Shown here: one piece after another, positions 1 to 14,479 of the stretch
How positions within the stretch are numbered: position 1 is the stretch's first letter
Layout: every line of letters starts with the position of its first letter
Origin: Sphingomonas qomolangmaensis
GTDB lineage: Bacteria; Pseudomonadota; Alphaproteobacteria; Sphingomonadales; Sphingomonadaceae
Reading direction: 5' to 3'
Length of the DNA: 64,000 nucleotides
Assembly (NCBI RefSeq): GCF_024496245.1
Contig: NZ_CP101740.1
Coordinates: forward strand, 434,001-498,000
The notes under the pieces: generated by a model
What the model was told of the DNA's origin: nothing
Seen by the model: the letters and a program-made list of their open reading frames with translations, nothing else
Database searches by the model: none
Translations under genes and position numbers: made by a program

Positions 1-1031
1 GCGGCGAACAGCACGCAAAGAAAGGCACCGATCCCGACCACGCCGCCGAACCCCGCAAGCCGCACCGGATCGGCGCCGCCATTCATCGCGCGCGCGGCGA
101 TCGTGAAGCCGCCAAGCATCCCCGCCGCCCACAAGGCGGTGAGCGAGGTGGTCGCCGATACCGAAAGTCCGAGGATCGATCCGCCATAAGGCTCGAGCAG
201 CACATCCTGCATGCTGAACGCCGCGGCGCCCAGCCCGACCGCAACCAGCAGGCGCGCGGCGCGCGGGCGGGCGATGAATTCGGCCCAGAGCGCCGAGAAG
301 GCGGGGCGCGGCAGCTCGGCGCTGGTGGCGGCGCGGTTGCGCACCTCCTGCTTCCAGAGCGCGATGATGTTAAGCACCATCGTCGCGACCGCGACCCCCG
401 AGATCACCTGGACCAGCTTGGTCGGCGAGAAATCGCGCAGCGACTGGCCGATCACGATCGCGCTCACCAGCATGCCGACCAGCAGCATGACGTAGAGCAA
501 GGCAACGACGCGCGGGCGCGATTCGAGCGGCGCAAGGTCGGTCGCAAGCGCGAGGCCCGCGGTCTGCGTCATGTGCATGCCCGCGCCGACCATCAGGAAG
601 CCCAGCGCGCTGCCGATATGCCCCGCCCAGTCGGCACCCGGCCCCAGCCCGCCGCCCGCCATCACCAGCATGCCGAAGGGCAGGATCGCGAAGCCGCCGA
701 ACTGCAGCAGGCTGCCGAACCAGATATAGGGAACGCGTTTCCAACCCAGCACCGATCGGTGATGGTCCGACCGATGCCCGATCAGCGCGCGGAAGGGCGC
801 GAACAGCAGCGGGATCGCCACCATCGCCGCGACCAGCGACACGCTCATGCCGAGTTCAACGATCATCACGCGGTTGAGCGTACCCGTCAGCAACACCGCC
901 GCCATGCCGACCGATACTTGGAACAGCGACAGCCGCAGCAGCCGCCCGAGCGGCAGTTCGGGGGTCGCAGCGTCGGCGAACGGCAGGAACTGCGTGCCGA
1001 TCCGGCTCCAAAGGGCGGCGCCTGCGATCAT
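1..1031 (-). CDS. lhaA: LhaA/PucC-family MFS protein, C-terminus cut by window edge
   Basis: About 343 residues are visible; the frame runs off the left edge. It starts at an ATG that overlaps the bchM stop as ATGA, so it is the next gene of the bchFNBHLM operon. The protein is strongly hydrophobic with many membrane segments. It carries PucC/LhaA-like blocks: LNRVMIVELGM near residue 52, a GHRSDHHRSVLGWKRVPYIW loop near residues 85-104, and SMQDVLLEPYGG further on. LhaA is known in purple bacteria as an assembly factor for light-harvesting complex 1, thought to deliver bacteriochlorophyll in the inner membrane. In related organisms lhaA directly follows bchM and precedes puhA, which fits this position. 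A second PucC-family gene lies at 13160-14479. The assignment to LhaA rather than another PucC paralogue rests on operon position. Confidence 0.88.
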   Translation of the reverse strand, partial: MIAGAALWSRIGTQFLPFADAATPELPLGRLLRLSLFQVSVGMAAVLLTGTLNRVMIVELGMSVSLVAAMVAIPLLFAPFRALIGHRSDHHRSVLGWKRVPYIWFGSLLQFGGFAILPFGMLVMAGGGLGPGADWAGHIGSALGFLMVGAGMHMTQTAGLALATDLAPLESRPRVVALLYVMLLVGMLVSAIVIGQSLRDFSPTKLVQVISGVAVATMVLNIIALWKQEVRNRAATSAELPRPAFSALWAEFIARPRAARLLVAVGLGAAAFSMQDVLLEPYGGSILGLSVSATTSLTALWAAGMLGGFTIAARAMNGGADPVRLAGFGGVVGIGAFLCVLFA

Positions 1032-1710
1032 GCCCGCGCGATCTCCATCGCCTGGCTGGTGTAGAAGCCGCTCGAGATACGCTGGGTGCGGCCGACGCGC
1101 ACAGCGGGGATCGCGCCGGCGACCAGGGTCCGCAGCAACCGGTCGCGCGCGGGGATGATCGCAGGCGCGCGGTCGCTGCGCGGGAAGAGCTTGCCCGTCG
1201 CGTGCATGACGCTGAGCATCGGGGTGGCGGGGGCGAAGGTGAAGACGATCGATCCGCTGGTGCGCTCGGACAGGCTGCGCAGCACGTCGACGATGTCGAA
1301 CGCGGGATAATGGATCAGCGAATCCATCGCGACCACGTGATCGAAGCGCCCGAGCGCGGGGTCGAGCATGTCGCCGACACGCCAGTCGATCGAAAGCCCC
1401 GCCGGGGCGCGATCGCGCGCGACATGGACCAGGCTGCCCGCGATATCGATCGCGACGACATCGGCGCCGCGCTGGGCGGCCTCGACCGCGAGCGATCCGG
1501 TGCCGCACCCGGCATCGAGCAGCCGCAGCCCGGTCATGTCGGCGGGCAGCCACGAGAGCAACGTCTCGCGCATCCGGTCGCGGCCGGCGCGCACCGTCGC
1601 GCGGATCCGGCTGACCGGCGCGTCGGAGGTCAGTTGCTCCCACGTCTTCGACGCGGTGCGGTCGAAATAGGTTTCGAGCTGGCTGCGGTAGCGGGCGTAG
1701 GTGGCGGTCA

Positions 1711-1711
<1 letters not shown>
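1028..1711 (-). CDS. bchM: Magnesium-protoporphyrin IX methyltransferase BchM
   Basis: The 227-residue product is a class I SAM-dependent methyltransferase that makes Mg-protoporphyrin IX monomethyl ester, the step after Mg chelation in bacteriochlorophyll synthesis. The SAM-binding glycine loop DAGCGTG is at residues 66-72, followed by VVAIDIAGSLV and the DHVVAMDSLIHYP block typical of BchM. An upstream in-frame ATG would add 25 residues inside bchL. I prefer the ATG at 1711 because it overlaps the bchL stop as TGATG and gives the family-like N-terminus MTATYARYR. Length matches the family (about 220-230). It is translationally linked to bchL before it and to lhaA after it. Confidence 0.95.
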
Positions 1712-6240
<4,529 letters not shown>

Positions 6241-6251
<11 letters not shown>

Positions 6252-7797
6252 AATGCGCCTTCGCGTCATAGAGGGTGTCGAGGCCGATGGTCGGCAGGCC
6301 ATGGTCGGCGGCGTAGGCTTCGGTGTTGCGGCGGGCCTTGCCGCGCACGAAGAACGGGATCTTGCGAAGCTCGCGTTCGGCCTCGGGGGTCCAGCCGGTG
6401 GCTGGCGCTTCGGCCTCTACGAGAATTTGCTCGGCGGCGGGCTCTACTGCCGCCGGGGTTTGCCCTGCGACCTTGCCGTGCCCAAGATGGCTGGCGCCTG
6501 CATTATCGGCGAATTCGAAATCGTCGCGGAACATCGTCAGCAGATGTTCCTCGAGCCCCATCACCAGCGGATGGACCCAGGTATCGAAGAGCACGTTCGC
6601 GCCCTCGAACCCCATTTGCGGGCTGTAGCGCGCGGGGAAATCTTGGACATGCACTGGCGAGGAGATGACCGCGCAGGGGATGCCCAGCCGCTTGGCGATG
6701 TGGCGCTCCATCTGCGTACCCAGCACCAATTCGGGCTGCAGCTCGGCGATCGCGGATTCAACCTCGAGATAATCGTCGGTGATCAGCGGTTCGACGCCAT
6801 GCTCGGCGGCGGCGGCGCGAAGGTCGCGGGCGAATTCGCGATTGTAGCAGCCAAGGCCGACCACCGCGAACCCCAGCTCGTCGCGCGCGACGCGTGCGGC
6901 GGCGATGGCGTGGGTGGCATCGCCGAAGATGAAGACGCGCTTGGCGGTGAGATAGGTCGAATCGACCGAGCGGCTCCACCAGGGAAGGTGCGAGGTGTCG
7001 AGCGCGGCGGCGGGATCGACGCCCGCGGCCGCGGCGACCTCGGCGATGAACTCGCGGGTGGCGCCATGGCCGATCGGCACGGTGCGCACCACCGGCTGGC
7101 CGAAGGTCTTCTCGAGCCAGCGCGCGGCGGTGTCGGCGGTCTCGGGATAGAGCGAGATGGTGAAATCGGCGGCGCCCAGCGTCGCGATATCGGCGGGGCT
7201 AGCGCCCAGCGGCGCAACGCAGTGAACGTCGATCCCCATCGTATCGAGCAGCCGGGTAATTTCGATCACGTCGTCGCGGTGGCGAAAGCCGAGCGCGGTC
7301 GGCCCGAGCAGGTTGGCGCGCGGGCGACGGCCCTCGCGCGGCGCGGGGCGGACGTCGCGATCGGCGAGCGTGCGGACGATCTGGTAGAAGGTCTCCGACG
7401 CGCCCCAGCTTTCCTTGCGGCTATAGCTTGGCAGTTCGAGCGGGATCACCGGGATCGGCAGCTGCATCGCCTGCATCAATCCCGAGGGATCGTCCTGGAT
7501 CAGCTCGGCGGTGCACGACGCGCCGACGATCATCGCCTGCGGGCGGTAGCGTTCGAAGGCTTCGCGCGCCGCGGTCTGGAAGAGTTCGGCGGTGTCCTTG
7601 CCGAGATCGCGCGCCTGGAAGGTGGTGTAGGTGACCGGCGGCCGCTTGGCGCGCCGCTCGATCATCGTGAACAGCAGGTCGGCATAAGTGTCGCCCTGCG
7701 GCGCGTGGAGGACATAATGGACGCCCTCCATCGCGGTCGCGACGCGCATTGCACCGACATGCGGCGGGCCTTCATAGGTCCAGACGGTCAGCTGCAT
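6241..7797 (-). CDS. bchB: Protochlorophyllide reductase subunit B (BchB)
   Basis: The 518-residue product is the BchB half of the NifDK-like BchN-BchB catalytic component that reduces ring D of protochlorophyllide without light. The start [15 protein letters not shown] is the family N-terminus; a start 24 bases upstream is possible but would overlap bchN. Asp36 (in HAPQGD) is present. This is the unusual aspartate that with three BchN cysteines ligates the [4Fe-4S] NB cluster in the Rhodobacter enzyme. [13 protein letters not shown] and later HLGHGKV are further family blocks. It begins four bases after bchN and its tail overlaps bchH. Confidence 0.97.
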
Positions 7798-7801
7798 CGC
7801 C

Positions 7802-9585
<1,784 letters not shown>

Positions 9586-9615
9586 TGCTGCCTCACCTCA
9601 TCGTTCGTTACCCGG

Positions 9616-9644
9616 ATGATGAGCTTGACGCCAACAAGTGTCAA
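9616..9644 (-). promoter_or_regulatory. Candidate sigma-70 promoter of the bchF operon
   Basis: Read on the minus strand, TTGACA (9644-9639) is a perfect -35 hexamer. After 17 bases comes CATCAT (9621-9616), a weak -10 match. The -35 box is also the left half of the PpsR-type palindrome at 9639-9656, so repressor bound there would cover the promoter. The promoter call is inferred from sequence only. Confidence 0.5.
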
Positions 9645-9656
9645 ATGGAATTGACG
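9639..9656. promoter_or_regulatory. PpsR/CrtJ-type operator 1 between bchF and aerR
   Basis: The site reads TGTCAAATGGAATTGACG: TGT-N12-ACG with inner inverted repeat TGTCAA/TTGACg. The established PpsR/CrtJ consensus is TGT-N12-ACA, so only the last base departs. It lies 54 bases ahead of bchF and 150 bases ahead of aerR. Confidence 0.7.
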
Positions 9657-9701
9657 TCCAATTATTTTTACATGTGGTGCGGTGCAGCGCGTTTCGCGGG
9701 T

Positions 9702-9719
9702 TGTGATGCATCCGTAACA
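9702..9719. promoter_or_regulatory. PpsR/CrtJ-type operator 2 between bchF and aerR
   Basis: The site reads TGTGATGCATCCGTAACA, a perfect TGT-N12-ACA. It starts exactly 63 bases from operator 1, close to six helical turns, so both sites would face the same side of the DNA. CrtJ and PpsR are known to bind paired sites cooperatively. It lies 87 bases ahead of the aerR start. Confidence 0.65.
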
Positions 9720-9805
9720 GGCATAGCATTGGGCGAGTCGATGGAGCCAAAGGTGGAGCGCCGACAGTATCGCGTATGCTTCGATAGTGGCTGGAGACCG
9801 CACGA

Positions 9806-10693
9806 ATGGCATCGACCTACCCGTCCGGACAAGCGCTGCCCGCCATGGGTGCGCGCGAGCGCAACGTGCCGCGATCGTCGCATCCGATGCGCCGCTCGCC
9901 GCAGTTCCAGCGCGCAGATCCGGTCGCGCTATCGACGCTGATCGAATGCGAAGTCATCCCGCGGCTGATGGGCGCGCGGCATCGCAGCGGCGGCCAGGCA
10001 GTGCCGGTCGAGATGCCCGTCATCTCCCCCGCCGAAGTCGAAGCCTTCACCCCATTGACGCTGCAGGTCGAAGCCGACGAGTTGCTGGCATTGGTCGAGA
10101 CGATGCTCGCGCGCGGCGTGACCGCCGAGGCGCTGCTGCTCGACCTGCTTGCCCCCGCGGCGCGGACGCTAGGCGAATATTGGAAGGACGATCGCTGCGA
10201 TTTCGTCGACGTGACGATGGGGCTGTGGCGGTTGCAGGAAGTCGTGCACGAACTCGCCGCCCGCGTGCCCTTCGCCGAAGGACGCGCCAACGACGTCCGC
10301 CGCGCGCTGTTCGCGGTCGTGCCGGGCGACCAGCACAGCTTCGGGCCGCTGGTGATCGAGCAGGTCTTCAGCCGTGCCGGTTGGGACACCGATCGGCTGG
10401 GCGAGAGCACCGCGGCGTTGCTGTGCGAACGCTTGTCGGGCGGCTGGTTCGACATTGCTGGATTGACCGGCGGCAGCGAGTGCCATATCGGCGCGCTGCC
10501 ATCGGTGATCCTTGCGATGCGCAGCGTATCGCGCAACCCGCATCTTCGCGTGCTGGTAGGCGGCCCTGCCTTCCTTGAAAATCCGGCGCTCGTTGACGAT
10601 GTTGGTGCCGATGGCACTGCACCCGACGCGCGCGCGGCGTTGGCCCTCGCCGATGCCATGGTACAAGCCGTCGCTTTTCAAACCGGAGGCTGA
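9806..10693 (+). CDS. aerR: B12-dependent antirepressor AerR/PpaA
   Basis: The 295-residue product is the cobalamin-binding partner of PpsR. The conserved N-terminal part of the B12 domain shows EYWKDDRCDFVDVTMGLWRL (about 125-144), followed by VVPGDQHSFG with His177 as the expected lower cobalt ligand, and GGPAF near the C-terminus. In Rhodobacter capsulatus, AerR with light-exposed adenosyl- or hydroxocobalamin interacts with CrtJ and changes photosynthesis gene expression. The gene lies just upstream of ppsR, the usual arrangement. A shorter form from an internal start (Met28 or Met55) is possible by analogy with long and short AerR, but the sequence does not prove it. The N-terminal 60 residues look poorly conserved. 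Confidence 0.92.
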   Translation: MASTYPSGQALPAMGARERNVPRSSHPMRRSPQFQRADPVALSTLIECEVIPRLMGARHRSGGQAVPVEMPVISPAEVEAFTPLTLQVEADELLALVETMLARGVTAEALLLDLLAPAARTLGEYWKDDRCDFVDVTMGLWRLQEVVHELAARVPFAEGRANDVRRALFAVVPGDQHSFGPLVIEQVFSRAGWDTDRLGESTAALLCERLSGGWFDIAGLTGGSECHIGALPSVILAMRSVSRNPHLRVLVGGPAFLENPALVDDVGADGTAPDARAALALADAMVQAVAFQTGG

Positions 10694-10734
10694 CGGTAGG
10701 CTTTCTCTTACATGCGGAGCGTTGCGGATCGTCG

Positions 10735-12168
10735 ATGACCAGGCATCCCGCCCCCGCTGGCCCTAGTGGCTTTTCGCAGCCTGACCGCTATCCCGGCCCG
10801 CTCGATTCGAGTGCGGCCGCGCAGATGCTTGCGGCCGCGGGCGACGTGTCGCTGGTGCTCGACAGTGCCGGCACCATCCTCGACATCGCCATTGCCGAGC
10901 GCGACATGGTCGCGCTCGGGTTCGGCCATTGGGCGAATCGCGACTGGCGCGAGACCGTCACCAAGGACAGCCGGGCAAAGATCGACGAGATGCTCGCCGA
11001 CGCGGTAGCCGGGGCACCCGCGCGCTGGCGCCAGGTGAACCAGACGACCGACGACGGCGAAGTGCCGGTGCGCTATCTCGCGATGGCGCTCGGCAACGAC
11101 GGGCGCGTGATCGCGATCGGCCGCGACATGCGCGCGCAGGCGGCGACTCAGCAGCGCCTGATCCAGGCGCAGCAATCGCTCGAGCGCGACTATATACGGC
11201 TGCGCCAGGTCGAGGCGCGCTATCGGCTGCTGTTCGACATGGGACGCGAGGCGGTGCTGGTGGTCGACGCCGCGACTCGGCGAATCCGCGAGGCCAATGT
11301 CGCCGCGCATCGGCTGGTCGACGCCAAGCCCGGCGCGCTGGTCGACCAGCCCGCGACGATCCTGGTCGAACCCGCCGAGCGCGAGCGGATGGTTGCCTAT
11401 CTTGGCGCCGCCGCGGTGTCGGCCACCCCGCCGACCGAGGCGATGGCGCTGCGCAAGGGCATCGGCGAGGGCCGGTTCGTTGCGACCTTGTTCCGGCAGG
11501 AGCGTGCGTCGCTGCTGCTGGTGCGGATCGAACCCGCGGCTGTGGCTGCCCCCGACTCGGGCGAGACGGTGCAGCTGCGCGATGTCGTCGACGCGCTGCC
11601 CGATGCCTTCGTGCTCGCCGATTCTGAGATGCGCGTGCTGACCGCCAACGCCTCGTTCCTCGAACTCGCCGAACTGCCGGTGCTCGAACGGATGACCGGG
11701 GGTTCGCTCGGTCAATGGCTAGGGCGCCCGGGGATCGACCTCGAGGTGATCGAAACCCAGCTGCGCGAACACGGCACCGTGCGCAATGTCGCCACGATCG
11801 TGCGCGGCAATGCTGGCGGCGAGGAAGAGGTCGAACTGTCGGGGGTCGCGGTGCCGGGCACCGACGGGTCGATGCATTATGGCTTCACGATCCGCACGCT
11901 GGCACGGCGCATGGTCGATACCGCGCAACCTGGACGCGAAGTACCGCGGTCGGTCGAGCAGCTGACCGAACTGGTCGGGCGGATGTCGCTCAAGGAGATC
12001 GTCCGAGAGAGCACCGATCTGATCGAGCGATTGTGCATCGAGGCAGCGCTGGCGCACACCTCGGACAATCGCGCTTCGGCGGCCGAAATCCTGGGGGTGA
12101 GCCGGCAGAGCCTCTATTCCAAGCTCCACCGCCACGGCCTCGGCAGCCTGACGAACGAGCCCGAATAA
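10735..12168 (+). CDS. ppsR: Photosynthesis gene repressor PpsR/CrtJ
   Basis: The 477-residue product represses bacteriochlorophyll, carotenoid and light-harvesting genes under oxygen or light. It has an N-terminal PAS-like region, a linker helix around residues 140-165 (QQRLIQAQQSLERDYIRLRQ), two further PAS domains and a C-terminal Fis-type helix-turn-helix (NRASAAEILGVSRQSLYSKL). The whole protein has one cysteine, Cys434 in LIERLCIEAAL just before the helix-turn-helix. I recall this as the position of the redox-active cysteine of CrtJ/PpsR, not checked by alignment. Many PpsR proteins carry a second cysteine, so intramolecular disulfide control is unlikely here. It lies 41 bases after aerR. 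Confidence 0.95.
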   Translation: MTRHPAPAGPSGFSQPDRYPGPLDSSAAAQMLAAAGDVSLVLDSAGTILDIAIAERDMVALGFGHWANRDWRETVTKDSRAKIDEMLADAVAGAPARWRQVNQTTDDGEVPVRYLAMALGNDGRVIAIGRDMRAQAATQQRLIQAQQSLERDYIRLRQVEARYRLLFDMGREAVLVVDAATRRIREANVAAHRLVDAKPGALVDQPATILVEPAERERMVAYLGAAAVSATPPTEAMALRKGIGEGRFVATLFRQERASLLLVRIEPAAVAAPDSGETVQLRDVVDALPDAFVLADSEMRVLTANASFLELAELPVLERMTGGSLGQWLGRPGIDLEVIETQLREHGTVRNVATIVRGNAGGEEEVELSGVAVPGTDGSMHYGFTIRTLARRMVDTAQPGREVPRSVEQLTELVGRMSLKEIVRESTDLIERLCIEAALAHTSDNRASAAEILGVSRQSLYSKLHRHGLGSLTNEPE

Positions 12169-12207
12169 CCGGCTGGCTGCGGCGGCAGCTAGTTTTACAC
12201 CTAGAAC

Positions 12208-12225
12208 TGTCAATTCTGTTTGACG
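12208..12225. promoter_or_regulatory. PpsR/CrtJ-type operator upstream of bchG
   Basis: TGTCAATTCTGTTTGACG has the same TGTCAA-N6-TTGACG build as operator 1 at 9639-9656. It lies between the ppsR stop and the bchG start, 29 bases ahead of bchG. It suggests that bchG-pucC-bchP-tspO has its own PpsR-controlled promoter rather than depending only on read-through from aerR-ppsR. Confidence 0.7.
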
Positions 12226-12254
12226 CTTTTGGCGGGGGGGCATAGCCTGCTGCC

Positions 12255-13163
12255 ATGGCCGAGACCTCGACTCATTCGCCGATCACCCGGATCCCCGCGG
12301 CGCGCGACGTGCTCGAGCTGCTCAAGCCGATCACCTGGTTTCCGCCGATGTGGGCATTCCTGTGCGGGGTTGTCTCGTCGGGAGTGCCGCTGGGCGACCG
12401 CTGGCCGTTCCTGATCGCGGGCATCCTGCTGACCGGACCCCTGGTCTGCGGCACAAGCCAGGCGGTGAACGACTGGTTCGACCGGCATGTCGACGCGATC
12501 AACCAACCCGAGCGACCGATCCCCTCGGGCCGGATCGGCGGCCAATGGGGGCTGGCGATCGCGGTGATCGGCAGCGTTCTGTCGGCACTGGTCGCGTGGG
12601 TAACGGGGCCATGGGTGTTCGTCGCGACGCTGGTCGGGCTCGCGCTCGCCTGGGCGTATAGCGCACCGCCGCTTCGGCTGAAGATCAACGCGATCCTCGG
12701 GCCTGGCGCGGTGGCGCTGAGCTATGAAGGGCTGACCTGGTTCACCGGCGCCGCGGTGATGGCGGGCACCTTGCCCGGCGCGCCGGTGCTGGTGATCTTG
12801 CTGCTCTATAGTGTCGGCGCGCACGGCATCATGACGCTCAACGATTTCAAGGCGGTCGAGGGCGATCTCGCGACCGGGGTGCGTTCGCTCCCCGCGATGC
12901 TCGGGATCGATCGCGCGGCGCGTGTCGCCTGCCTGACGATGCTGTTGCCGCAACTGGTGGTGGTCGCCTTGCTGCTGCGCTGGGATCACCTGATCGTCGC
13001 CGGCGTCGTCGCATTATTGATCGTCGGCCAGCTCGCGGCGATGGTTCGGTTGCTGCGCGATCCCCGCGCGATGACCCCCTGGTATGCCGCGACCGGGGTG
13101 TCGATGTACGTGCTCGGCATGCTGGCATCGGCATTCGGGCTGGGGGGCGTGTGGGGATTGTGA
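12255..13163 (+). CDS. bchG: Bacteriochlorophyll a synthase BchG
   Basis: The 302-residue UbiA-family prenyltransferase esterifies bacteriochlorophyllide a with the C20 alcohol in the inner membrane, the last assembly step. The first aspartate-rich motif NDWFDRHVDAINQPERPIPS spans about 72-91. The second, NDFKAVEGD, spans about 196-204. Hydrophobic segments match the nine-helix UbiA fold. The ATG at 12255 lies 29 bases after the PpsR-type palindrome. The stop overlaps the next gene as GTGA. Confidence 0.96.
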   Translation: MAETSTHSPITRIPAARDVLELLKPITWFPPMWAFLCGVVSSGVPLGDRWPFLIAGILLTGPLVCGTSQAVNDWFDRHVDAINQPERPIPSGRIGGQWGLAIAVIGSVLSALVAWVTGPWVFVATLVGLALAWAYSAPPLRLKINAILGPGAVALSYEGLTWFTGAAVMAGTLPGAPVLVILLLYSVGAHGIMTLNDFKAVEGDLATGVRSLPAMLGIDRAARVACLTMLLPQLVVVALLLRWDHLIVAGVVALLIVGQLAAMVRLLRDPRAMTPWYAATGVSMYVLGMLASAFGLGGVWGL

Positions 13164-14479
13164 CCGCCTCGCTCGGCTGGGGCGGCATCGTCCGTCTGGG
13201 GCTGGTGCAGAGCGCGATCGGCGCAATGGTGATGCTCGCGACCTCGCTGCTCAACCGGGTGATGGTGGTCGAATATGCGCTTCCGGCGGCGTTGCCCGCA
13301 GGATTGGTGGCGTTCCATTATGCGGTGCAGTTGTCGCGCCCGCTTTGGGGACATGGCTCGGATCGCGGGCATCGGCGCACGCCGTGGATCGTCGGCGGGA
13401 TGGCGGTGCTGGCGCTGGGCGTGGTGGTCGCGGTCGATTCGCTGGCGTTGCTCGCGATCGGATCGGTGGCGGGCTATGCGATGGCGATCCTCGCCTTTGC
13501 GATGATCGGCGGCGGGGTAGGGGCGGCGGGAACCTCGCTGCTCGCGCTGCTGGCGACTCGCGTCGCGCCCGATCGGCGGCCGGCGGCTGCGGCGATCACC
13601 TGGATCATGATGGTGGCGGGAATCATCGCCAGCGCGGGCGTCGCGGGGGCGTTGCTCGACCCCTATTCGCTGCCGCGGCTCGCGATGATCGTGAGCGGGA
13701 TCGCGCTGGTCGCGTTCCTCGTCGCGCTAGCCGCGGTACAGGGCATCGAACCGAGCGGTGACCGGATGCAGTCGGTGGCAGCGCCGATCGCGCCCGAGCG
13801 CTTCGGCGACGCGATCGCGGCGATGCTCGCCGATCGCGATGCGCGGCGCTTCACCGCCTTCGTCTTCGCCTCGATGCTCGCCTATTCGATGCAGGACATG
13901 ATCCTCGAACCCTTTGCGGGCCTGGTGTTCGCGTATTCACCCGGCGAATCGACCAGCCTTGCAGGCATCCAGCATATGGGCGTCCTGGCGGGGATGATCG
14001 CGGTCGGCGTCGGCGGCAGCGCGTTCGGCGGGCGCAGCGCGATAGGGCTGCGGCGCTGGATCGTCGGAGGTTGCGTCGGTTCGGCGGTCGCGCTGGCGGG
14101 GCTGGCGATGGCAGCGCAGGCGGGTCCGGGCTGGCCGCTAGCGCTCAACGTCGCGCTGCTGGGGTTTGCCAACGGCGTGTTCGCAGTCGCCGCGATCGGC
14201 ACGATGATGGCGCTCGCGGGCGCTGCGGGCGATGGCCGCGCGGGAATGCGGATGGGCGTATGGGGCGCGTCGCAGGCGATTGCGTTCGGGCTCGGCGGGC
14301 TGATCGGTGCGGTCGGGGTCGACTGGGGGCGCGCCGTCACCGGCGACGACTCCGCGGCCTTCGCCCTGGTCTTTGGCGGCGAGGCGGCGCTGTTCGTCTT
14401 CGCCGCGGCGCTCGCGATCGGTGCGGCCACCCGGCGCGCACCTCTGGGAAATCTCGAACTGGCGGAGCTGGCACGATGA
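13160..14479 (+). CDS. PucC-family MFS protein between bchG and bchP
   Basis: The 439-residue protein has about 12 membrane segments and belongs to the same PucC/LhaA family as the gene at 1-1031 (LNRVMVVEYALP, GHGSDRGHRRTPW, SMQDMILEPFAGLVF). In other phototrophs a pucC-like gene, often called bch2 or orf428, sits between bchG and bchP. Its role is taken to be bacteriochlorophyll delivery or light-harvesting assembly. I chose GTG at 13160, which overlaps the bchG stop as GTGA; another in-frame GTG lies 9 bases upstream. The stop overlaps bchP as ATGA. Confidence 0.85.
   Translation: MTASLGWGGIVRLGLVQSAIGAMVMLATSLLNRVMVVEYALPAALPAGLVAFHYAVQLSRPLWGHGSDRGHRRTPWIVGGMAVLALGVVVAVDSLALLAIGSVAGYAMAILAFAMIGGGVGAAGTSLLALLATRVAPDRRPAAAAITWIMMVAGIIASAGVAGALLDPYSLPRLAMIVSGIALVAFLVALAAVQGIEPSGDRMQSVAAPIAPERFGDAIAAMLADRDARRFTAFVFASMLAYSMQDMILEPFAGLVFAYSPGESTSLAGIQHMGVLAGMIAVGVGGSAFGGRSAIGLRRWIVGGCVGSAVALAGLAMAAQAGPGWPLALNVALLGFANGVFAVAAIGTMMALAGAAGDGRAGMRMGVWGASQAIAFGLGGLIGAVGVDWGRAVTGDDSAAFALVFGGEAALFVFAAALAIGAATRRAPLGNLELAELAR

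Noticed and set aside
9674..9679. Sigma-70 -10 box for aerR downstream of TTGACG at 9651
   Set aside because: The hexamer at the right spacing, GTGGTG, bears no resemblance to TATAAT.
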